A stretch of DNA of 64,000 bases from Schoenoplectus triqueter (lineage: Eukaryota > Streptophyta > Magnoliopsida > Poales > Cyperaceae), in assembly GCA_964058805.1 (NCBI GenBank), contig CAXKVV010002170.1:243001-307000 (forward strand), read 5' to 3'. Positions 35,490-46,200 of the stretch are shown one piece after another. Both the position numbers and the translations under genes were made by a program. The first letter of the stretch is position 1, and each line of letters opens with the position of its first letter. Under the pieces are notes generated by a model. That model searched no databases, was not told the origin of the DNA, and was given only the letters and a program-made list of their open reading frames with translations.

Positions 35490-37201
35490 ACTGCACTTTC
35501 ATTTTTCTTTCTCCTTTTCTTTTACTATACTTGATATAGGATGCATTGACATTTATCATTTTGATCTCTTGTTGTGGATGATGCTTGCCTTTATTATTAT
35601 CCCTTCAGCACTTCCTCTGCAGCGCGAGGAAATATTTCATTGACTTCATGTTGTGCACCTCCAATCTTATTTGCAAAAGCGCCCTATTACAACTGCTTCA
35701 TCCTTTCGCAGCGTCTAAACATAAAAGGAAAATCTTATAACATCCTATTACATTCATTCTATGTATGTTCATGCAATACAAACTCAAGTAACCGTGGTAT
35801 TTTACGGATACCGAACCTGTCTGTATTGACCTCTAGGCCGGGTACAGAATAAACCCGTTTATCCCTTTATTACTGATGGATAAACTTACCAGTACCAATT
35901 GGATTATGGATGCAATTGATAACACCATTTTGTGGATGCTCCTTATATATTTAGTTGACATTTATTTTGTGGAAGCTCACCCACTCTCCCCTCATTTATG
36001 CACCGTTGCGTGCTAAAGTGGAAACTCACATTCACTCATCTCCACTCAATTTGTTTTGTGGGGGTACTACCCTCAAACATCCACCACGCATCCCTGCGAG
36101 ACAGGCTTTCATCGGGTAGGTCCGCTCTCCATGACCTGAGTCACTTCTTTAAGCGAATTACTTTATTTGACACTGAATGTCGGGCAAAGCATAAACCCTT
36201 AGTCTGACCCCTCCATGATCTATTTTGGGATTAGAAACAGATCACCTCCTTGGGCGTGTGGTACTTTTGCGGATGAATGTACCCAACCTAGTTTTTTATA
36301 TTTTAGCTACCCTCAAACATCCATCACGCATCCCTGCGAGACAGGCTTTCATCGGGTAGGTCCGCTCTCCATGACCTGAGTCACTTCTTTAAGCGAGCCG
36401 CTTTATTTAACATGAAATGTCGGGTACAAGCGTAAACCCTTGATCTGACCCCTCCATGATATGTCGTGGGATTATGACACACCATTTCTTCGGGCGTGTG
36501 GTGCTTTTACGGATGAATGCACCCAACCTGGCTTTGTATAACACTCGTGGTGTCGGGGACAAAGGTGGCAACCCCTTATTGAAAATGTTTTATTATTTTT
36601 ATTATCATTTTTTTTTTGAGTATGAAAATAGGTTTTTATTGTTTTACATATATATCCTTTATTTTATTAGAAGAGGGCAATTTTTTGTTATTAGTGATGC
36701 ATGTTACTAATAATACGAGAGTTATTTATTTATATGCCCTCAGAAGCGACTATTTACTAGCCACCAATTTGCTCGACCTATCCCTTGACTTGTGCCGCGG
36801 GCGACCAATATGAGCAACTTTCGTCATTGGGCAACAGATAGTTTGAGGGACAAACTGCAAACCCTGCCCATTTTTGTGTTTATTCTGTATCAAATGGACA
36901 AACCCAGTGGTATTTGTATTGTGAGCCCAAACACCAAAGCTCTCGCCTTACATTCTTGCGTGGTTTTGGCGTTGTATTCCCTTATTCTATTTTTTATTTT
37001 GTTATAAGGCTAAATGTGTTTGTGTGGTTTTAGATTTTTGGATGCATTCTATTTACAGATGCACAAGTAGGGTTTTTGGGATTTTTATGCAAAAGTGGAG
37101 GTCAGACATGGGTTTGTGTTTCGTGCACGTGTGTGTAAACGAACACTTATTCCCTCCTTATTTATTTACAATAGATACTACTCGGTTGGCCCCGCTCCGG
37201 G
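35490..37201. other. Convergent spacer between the two genes, no gene recognised
   Basis: 1.7 kb serving as 3' flank of both genes. Apart from the 240-bp duplication it is AT-rich with no coding sequence I can support; open frames are under 95 codons without motifs. An AATAAA at about 35847 could serve as a poly(A) signal for the plus-strand gene. Variable regions with tandem repeats downstream of pol are known from Tat-type elements. Confidence 0.7.
36068..36540. repeat. 240-bp tandem duplication in the spacer
   Basis: TACCCTCAAACATCCACCAC at 36068 recurs as TACCCTCAAACATCCATCAC at 36308, a 240-bp period. The first 85 bp of each unit are almost identical (ATCCCTGCGAGACAGGCTTT, then ATGACCTGAGTCACTTCTTT). 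The second half is more diverged (GGGCGTGTGGTACTTTTGCG versus GGGCGTGTGGTGCTTTTACG). Confidence 0.9.
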
Positions 37202-40200
37202 CTATGTGTAGTACTTCTTCAGATATCGCCCATTAATCGGTGGCATGGGCCTTTCACCTTCATGGTCTATGAGTTGGTATGCGCCGCCCTCGTATACCTT
37301 CTCAATCACATATGGCCCTTCCCAGTTCGGAGAGAATTTCGGGCCGATGTGCCGGCCAATGATCGGCCTTTTAAGGACAAGAACAAGCTCTCCTTGTTGA
37401 AATGCCCTGACTCGCGCCATTTTGTCATATGCCCTTGCCATTTTTGCCTGATATATTTCAAGGTTCTGCTGGGCTATCAGTCTTTTCTCGTCCATGGCAT
37501 CCAACTCGTCCAATCTAAGTTGTTGGCATTCATCCATAGTCATATCATTTTGCATAGCCACCCGCAATGACGGTAGTTCCACCTCAAGAGGGAGGACGGC
37601 TTCAACCCCAAAAGCCAAAGAATACGGGGTAGCTTGCGTAGGTGTTCGGTACGTGGTCCGATAGGCCCATAATGCCTCCTGTAGACGATTATCCCAGTCT
37701 CGTTGGTTGCCGTCTACGGTCTTCTTCATGATATTTATTAGAGTTTTATTAAAGGCTTCGGCTAGGCCGTTGGCTCTCGGGTTATAAATGGACGAGAATC
37801 TCCAGTCGATGTTAAATTGCTCCGCCAGGGCATAGACTTTGGAGCTCTTGAAGGCCGTCCCGTTATCGGATATTATCCGTTGTGGGGTACCGAATCGGTA
37901 AAGGATGTGTGTCTTGAAGAATTTAACCACATCGGATGCTTTAACTTCTTTGAGTGGGATGGCTTCAGCCCATTTTGTAAAGTAATCTGTCGCCGCCAGG
38001 ATGAACCGGTGACCTCTCGACGTCGGAGGGTCTATGGGCCCCACTATGTCTGTGCCCCACATATTAAATGGCCAGGATGCTACCGTGGGGTGCAACGGGT
38101 TTGGTGCTTGATGTATAAAAGGGCCATGTATCTGGCACATGCGGCACTTCTTTGCGTGCTCTTCACAATCAGCCACCATCGTGGGCCAATAATATCCCAT
38201 TCGCTTGATCTTCAACTTCATTTTCGGCCCAGACTGATGTGCTCCGCATAGCCCGGAATGAACTTCTTTCATAACCCGCCCGGCTTCAGGCCCTGATACA
38301 CATCTTAGCCACAACTGATCATAAGACCTCCGGTATAGTGTATTGCCCACATATGCATACCGTAGTACCCGTTTTCTTAATTGATCAGCCATCCTTTTAT
38401 CTTTGGGGAGAGTGCCATGCCGGAAATATTCAATGAACGGCTGTCTCCAATCATCATCTTCAGTTATCATTGCTTCTTGGCATTCTATCTTTTCTGGCCC
38501 AGCATTTTCATCATTCGCTTTATCTATCGTCTGACACAATGATAATGGCCTTCTATTGCGGACGATGATGTGGATCTCCGGTTCTGTTGGTTCACCCAGC
38601 TCCTTGGCGAGTTTGGCCAACGCATCTGCTTCACCGTTCACAGCCCTCGTGACCTTCTCGATGGACACGTACGGGATTTTCTTCATTAATTCCATGGCCT
38701 TCTGGTGATATTGTATTAGTTCCGGCTTCAAAACCTTATATTCGCCAATTATTTGATTTATTATCAGCTGTGAATCCCCAAAGATACGCACAGCCTTGAT
38801 TTCTAGCTCCAGTGATAGCTCTAGTCCGGCGATGAGTGCCTCATACTCTGCTTCATTATTTGTGCATGGTTTGGTTAAAGCCAGAGAATGTCGTATTATC
38901 CCGCCCTCCGGGGTTACGAAGACTAGTCCTGCGCCGGCTCGCACAGTTGGGACTCCCGGGCCCATGACTGGCTTGATTGAAGAAGCACCATCAAAGTACA
39001 TCTCCCATATAGGACTTCCTTCTTCAACATGTAGAGTTTCCTCATCGGGAAAGTCACATTTTAATGGGGAGTCATCTTGAATCGGGTGTGCAGCCAGGAA
39101 ATCTGCTAGCGCCTGCCCCTTTATCGCCTTTTGCGGTGTATAAGTGATGTCGAACTCGGTGAGAATGATAGCCCACTTGGCCAGTCTCCCCGTAAGCATT
39201 GGCCGAGTCATCAGATATTTGAGAGGGTCCACCTTGGATATTAAAATGATTTTGTGGGCTAGCATGTAATGCCTTAATTTCTTCACCGCAAAGATTAGGG
39301 CTAAACAATGCTTCTCGATCGGTGAATACCCGTGTTCTGCCCCTACCATCATGCGACTTAGGTAATATAGCGCATTTTGATTACCATCCTGGTTTTCTTG
39401 TGCCAATAGGGCTCCCAAGGATCCATCCAGGGCGGTTGTATATAGGATGAGCTCCTTCCCGGGTATGGGCGCCGCCAATACTGGAGGGTTGAGCAGATAT
39501 GCCTTGATTTCTTCAAAGGCTCGCTGGCACTCGCCATCCCATTTAAACGGGATATTTTTCTTAGTCAGCCGGGTGAAGGGTTGGATTTTACCCGATAGAT
39601 TGGCTATGAATCGCCTAATGTACGCCAATTGCCCTTGCAAAGATCGCAACTGTTTTAAATTCTTTGGCGGGGATAGTTCAGTTATTGCTTTGATCTTGCC
39701 CGGGTCTATTTCAATTCCCCTATGGCGTACCACAAACCCCAGAAATTTACCAGATGATACCATGAATGCGCATTTCAACGGGTTTAGTTTGAGCGCATGT
39801 TCTCTCAGGCGGTTGAAAACGACCTCGAGGTATTGGAGGTGTTCTTCATATGACATGGCCTTGATGACTAGGTCGTCCACATAGCACTCTACTATCTTGT
39901 GGATCAGATCGTCGAATATCTTTGTCATCGCCCGTTGGTAGGTGGCTCCCGCATTTTTGAGCCCAAACGGCATGACTTTGTAACAATATATGCCAATCGG
40001 CGTGCGGAATGCCGTATGCCTCTCATCTTCCGGCGCCATCTTGATTTGATTATAGCCCGCATAACCGTCCATGAAGGAGAAGACTTCATAGGAGGATGTA
40101 TGGTCGATTATAATTTCAGTTACTGGGAGCGGGAAATCATCTTTAGGGCACGCCTTATTCAAGTCCCGAAAGTCCACGCAAATGCGGATTTGCCCATTTT

Positions 40201-43200
40201 TCTTCTTAACCGGGACAATGCTAGCCACCCATTCTGGCGTTTCTTCTTCCCGTATGAAGCCTGCGTCGATGAGTTTCTTTGTTTCCTCCACGACCTTCTC
40301 TTCGAGTTCTATTCTCATTCGCCTCGGCGCTTGTTTAATCGGCTTGAAGGTTGGATCAATTTTCAAGTAATGGACCGCCACGTTGGGATCTAATCCAGGC
40401 ATTTCTTTATAACTCCAAGCGAAGCAGTCCATGTAGCTTTTAAGGAATATCTTCAACCTGTCAGCCACCTCTTCTGGCAATGACGCGCTTATGAAAGTTG
40501 GTCGTGGGTCTTCTTCTGTCCCCAAATTAATTTCAGCTAACTCATCGACCGTATTAGGCTCCTTTTCTAGCTGCTTCAAAGCATTTTTCAGGACCGGGGT
40601 ATTGTCCTCTTCTGTTTCATTATTCGGCATTTCAACAGAAGTCATGCAACAGCTTTCTTTCATAAGGCACCCGTTGAGAGACCCTTCAAAACATGCTGCG
40701 TTATCGCAGTCATACCCTAATCCCCGGGTGTATTTTATTTTACCGTCCAGGCCCAGGACTTTATTCTGGCCGCCATTCCAGAGTTCATCAAAGCGCTTGG
40801 CCTCGGCCTTGGATATGTCTCTCAGACATTTTGCCCTTTTTGCCAATTTATATAGCTCCTTTCCAAAGGGATGAGATGCAACGTCACCGCTCGTTGCATT
40901 CTCTGATTCCTGTTCTATCACCCACTTCTTCCAAGTGTTGTGATCAGGGTTCTTCAGAGACTGGGTTGAATCGCTCTGATAGAAAATTATAGCCTTGTGG
41001 ATGATAGTTTTCCCTTTGAGGCGCTCTACCTTTGCCGGCACAACAAAGGTCTTTAGGGTTTGGATGTGGTTCACCTCCCTTGGTATAAGGTCTTTAAAAT
41101 GCCTTTCGGGAACCACAGTAATCTCCAGCGCTGCCATCTCCTCTTCTATCTCAATGTTCATGACTGAGTTGGAGCGGTAGATTTCCTTGATCGGCTTACG
41201 TCTCGCCACCTTAGGTTTACTAGGTACGGGAGTGTGCGAGATCGTATAAGCCACCCCTTTGCCCTTGTTATTCAGGTTATGCGGAGCTGGGTCTTGTTGA
41301 AAGCTCTTCGGGAGTTGGATCGTCCCATTTCTGTGCCCTTCTTCTATGAGGTCTTTGAATACCCAGCATTCTTCAATTGTATGACCCAGTATGCGATGAT
41401 AAGGGCAGAATTCGCCTTCACCGGCTCTTTCTATGTCGGCGGGTCTTTTACAGACGGGAAGTGTTAACCCGCTCTTTAGGGCCTGCTCAAATATCCGAGC
41501 TGTTTTATTTTTCAGGAAAGAGTATGGTTTACTCTTCTTGACCTTGAGGGTTTGCATGACGGTCGGTTGCTTAGCTCTCGTTTCTTCCCCCTTTGATTCA
41601 TCTACTATGACAATTACCCGTTTGCCGCTATCGGGTGCTTGTCTTTCGGGGGTCTCGGAACGGGGTTCGCTCGTCATTTCTTTGAGCAGCTCGAAATTAT
41701 AGATCGCGGTTTGCAGGTTTTCAATCATTATCATGATTTCATTGTGTTGCGTCTTGATATCCTGCATCACTTCCCATTGTTCAGACACCTCCCTTCTGTT
41801 ATTTTCAACTTGGTGTCTTATTTCATTGATCGCATTCCAGATGCGACCTTCAAAATTTTCCCGCCATGAGCGTTCTTCATTTATAGGCCTTGGCCTAACC
41901 GGGTTATCCCTTCCGCTACCGGGTCCCGTGTTGATCATATATGACTCCTCACTTTCATTATCTGTTTCGGGCCCTTTATATGGCTTCTTGAGGATGTGAT
42001 AGATGATCTCTTCGTCAGACTCCTCTTCCCAGGGTTGACGATCATGGCCAGACTCTTCTCCCGAGGCGGTATCGCCCGAGTTGTTGGAATCTTCGGAATC
42101 TTCTCCCGAAGTTGCCTCTATGATCTGAATTTGAGGGGTGTTGGCAGGCTTAAAATTGAAAATGACCTCCTCTTCAGAATCACTTGCATTTATTTCGCTC
42201 GGCTTTATTTGGGCTTTATACGCAGCCACCTGTTTGAAGCGGAAGGTTGCTTCTTCACCCGACTTTCTTCCGGGTCTTCGGGCTTGAGCACCTCGGGGTT
42301 TGATATTAAATTTGACCTCTTCTTCTTCTCCAGATGAGGTATCAAATTTAGGGCCTTTGTTGAAGGGTTTCTGACCTGCTTTTGTCATTGGCCGGCTTGG
42401 CGCCACGGCGGATTTAGGCAAAAAGTATTGGGCGTCATTGAACTTAATCTCATGCACCCCGAATGGTTTGACATCTCCGTCAATTCTCTTTTGCTTACCA
42501 TTCTCGATATATTTCAGGCATTGGTGCAGAGTAGAGGGTATGACCTGATTACTATGAAGCCACGGGCGACCCAGCAACGCCCGATAAGAGGTTTCAGCGT
42601 CAATGACATAGAATTTAGTAGGCGCTCTTAGGCTTCCGCATTGCAGGTTCAGAGTTATAGCTCCCAGGGCCTTTTGGGAGTTTTGATTGAAGCCATGAAT
42701 AATCACCTTTTCATCAGATAGATTCTTTACGTCTAAGGTGATGGTCTTTAGAGTTTTAAGTGGCATAATATTGATCGAAGACCCTGCGTCGACCAAGATG
42801 CGGCCAATCTTCTGCCCTCCACAGTTTCCGGTGATGTATAGCGGGCGGTTGTGGTCGACGGTGCCTATTAGGAGGTCATCGTCTGTGAAATTTATACAGG
42901 CGGCCCGTTTGGCGGTGAATAGGGCTTCTTGCATATTTTGTTCTACGAAGTATGACTTGTACTTCTCAGGATCTTGCAAGGCCTGGATTAGTACCTCCCT
43001 TAGGTCTTGTGACATCATCAACGCGTCAAATATGCTTAATAGCGCTGGAATCTTACGCAGATGTGCCAACACATTATATTCTTCGCCCGTCGACCGGGTC
43101 CTTTCTGGGTTCTTGCTTGGATTCTCGACCTCTTTACCTTTATTCAGGGCCTTATCCTTTCCTTTATCGGAATCCTTGGGAGCCTGTCTCTCAGGTATAT

Positions 43201-46200
43201 AAGTCCCGGACCGGAGCACGGCTTTGCATTCTTCGTTCTTGGTCCCAGAGGTGCTTGCTTCCCCTTCATCATTTGGGAAGAACATCTCCTCTAATGTTGG
43301 CATATCTTCGTCGTGAGAAGAATATACCATGTTGCACGAAGCACCCCAGATCTCTTCGCTTTCTTCTCTATTTATCTCTTCATTTATATTTTCTTTCTTC
43401 TGACCTAGGGTTAGCTTCTCCCAGTCTTCTTTGGAGATGAAATGTTGAAGGGTGATCACCTCGGGACTGCCCTGCTCGTACTCTTCAATCTTATTCTTTC
43501 TGGACTTGTTGTTTCTATGCTTCTTTCTTTTCTTAAGAACCTGGTCTTGACTTTGGTCCACCTTATAATATACCCTAAGTTTTGGTGGGACCACTGGCGT
43601 GATGTCGTCTTTCCATTTCATGCCAGGTTCTTTCTTGAGAGCTTTAAGCATTTTGATCGATTTCTTCGATAAGTGCGTAGTCCATTGTTCTTCGTGGTCT
43701 TCGCATGACTGGCCCGGGACTTTCTCTTCTTCGTGAGAGATTGTATTGGCCTGTTCATGGGCTGATGGGCTTTGCAAGAACCCTTTTGGTAAAGTAATTT
43801 CACCATTTTTATACGCCTTCTCGACCCAATCTTTGAAGACCCAGCAATCTTCAATTGAGTGCCCTATTATTCTGTGGTATGGGCAAAAGTTGGGTTCGTC
43901 TGATTTATCGGCATCTTCCGGGCGTTTACTGGCCGGCAGGGTTAGGCCATTCTTCAGTGCTCCTCTGAAGATTTGGGCAACTTTATCTTTTCTGAAGGAG
44001 TACGGTTTAGATTTCTTTTGTTTGAGAGATTCAAAACTCCGTGAACTCCCTCCTGGATTGGGCCTGGGTCCCTTGTTATAATTGTTGCCATTTGTGCTAC
44101 TGCTGCCGCCTTGGGTGTCTGCGTTGGCAACCATCTTATCTTTTAACGAGGTGAATGCCACTTTGGTTTCAGCTCGGGCCCCTCGTTGCGGCCTATTATT
44201 CATGAAGTTCGGCACGGTGTGCGGTGACATCCTTTCCATGTTGGATACCGATCTGAGCAAGTCTTTAAATGTGTTGACCTTTGTCACACCAAGAAGCATG
44301 CCCATCCACCCGTCAATGTTTTTCATGATTAAGTTGACGGCCTCATCTTCAGTTAATGTGCGGTCGCATTTAATGCTGAGGTTCCGCCATCTATTAATAA
44401 AATCTGTCATTGACTCCCCTTTCTTGGGTTTAGTGCTTGCCAGATCGGCTATGTTTATCTTGTCAGACACCATGACAAAACGTGCCCTGAACGAGTCTGC
44501 CATCTCGTCCCAGGTCCTGATGCTGTTGTTTTCCAGTGAATAGTACCATTGGAAGGCGGTTCCCACTAAGCTCTGAGGGAATTGTCTTAACAACAGTGCA
44601 TCATTGCCACCCATGTTGCCGCACGAGGCTACAAAGTGGGCCAGGTGTTGTTCGGGGTTCAGGTCTTTATTGCCCTCCCCGGAGAAGGTCCTGAAGCGAG
44701 GGATCACATACCCTTTAGGATATTCTTCTAAATCGTATATGGCGGGGTATGGATGTCCACAATTTTTGACGGGAGGGATAGCGTATCCACCTCCAGCTAT
44801 TTGCATTTGCTGGGCAATCATGGCTTGAATCTCTTTCCGGGATATTCCCGTTGGTTCAGCCTCCACATCTATTGTTCTATGTGGATGGGGTTTAGAATCG
44901 ACCGGTTGTTTCCCCTTATGATTGCTTTTGGTACTGTGGACCCCTTCTTGACGGGAGCTACCAGCTTTGAAATTGGCGTCTTGTGATTCCTGTAATGACT
45001 TGACCGCCTTAATCAGTTCTTCATTTTGCTTTAGCATGGTAGCGATTAGCTCCCGTTGCCTAATCAGCTCTTCATCCCGTGCCTCGATGTGGCCTTTTAG
45101 TATTTCTATTTCATCGATAGGCATTTCGGGACGTGTTTCAACGTCATCTTCGTTGTCGAAAAGATCAGGGTTTTCGTTATGGTCTTCCCCTTCCCTGCTA
45201 TTGCCTTCGGGGTTGACTCTCTTTGGGGGTCTCCCTTTTCTACCATTATTCTTATTGGTATTTGTGACGTGAGCTTGATTAGGCGCGGACTGGTCATCCT
45301 GGACCATATTCACCTCACCATCAGTGTCGGGATCAGTGTCGTAGCTTATACTGATGGTGTTGACTGAGAAGTGCTCTTCATAGCGAGCGGTTCTTCTCTT
45401 CTTCTTCGCTTGGTCAGGAGCAGTTATTTTCAGACTATTGAGTGGTATTCTCGAGCCTAACCGGCTGAATACACTCTTCTGACCTAGACGGCTGAACACG
45501 CTCTCGGGCGGAGCGTTGGACCTGCCGGCCTTGCTAGGCTGGGTTTGAGACTGGGGTTTTATTGGCTGGGAACCCTTCGGGACCCACACCTGCTGGGTGC
45601 TAGGTGTTGCCTTTGATGTAAACCTCCTTGAGTTCGGAGTGGAGGCAATGGCTTGCGGCTGAGCCATGCCTTGAGATTGATTGGGGCGGGAGACGTATTG
45701 TCTCGACCTAGCGTTTTTAACGCTTCTCCTCTGTTTGAGGGCCCTGTGAGCCTTATAGATGGCTTCTGCAGGGGTTTGAGACTTATCCTGGCGGCGCTGA
45801 GGCCTTTGAGATGGGCGAGGTGTGGGCTTAGGCACCTCCCATGCCTGGCGGAGCTGGCCTGTGGCCGAGTTCTTGGCCACTATGCGGAGGGCTGTGAATT
45901 TGTTGGAGACTGGGATAGCTGGCCTAGCCACCAGCTGGTTCTGGTATGCATCCAGGGCCCTCTTCCTGGATGCTTGAGAGTTGCGAGCAGTCTGGGCTGC
46001 TGCCTTTGGGGCCGTCTTCTTAGACGGGCGCCTTCTCCTCTTTGGGGAGGCAGTAGGAGAGGCCAAAACGTTGTTAGAAATACCCTTGGGAGTTAGGGTA
46101 ATTGATTCTTCCTCCTCGTCCGGGATGGAGATCCGGACGGTCGCGGGAGTGAAGGCGGCCACTGGAGCTGGGCCGTAGATAGTAAGTTCTTGCGGGATGG

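Noticed and set aside
38796..45700. Plus-strand open frames (for example 39899-40393, 45653-46096) within gag-pol
   Set aside because: They are antisense shadows of the strongly supported minus-strand polyprotein.
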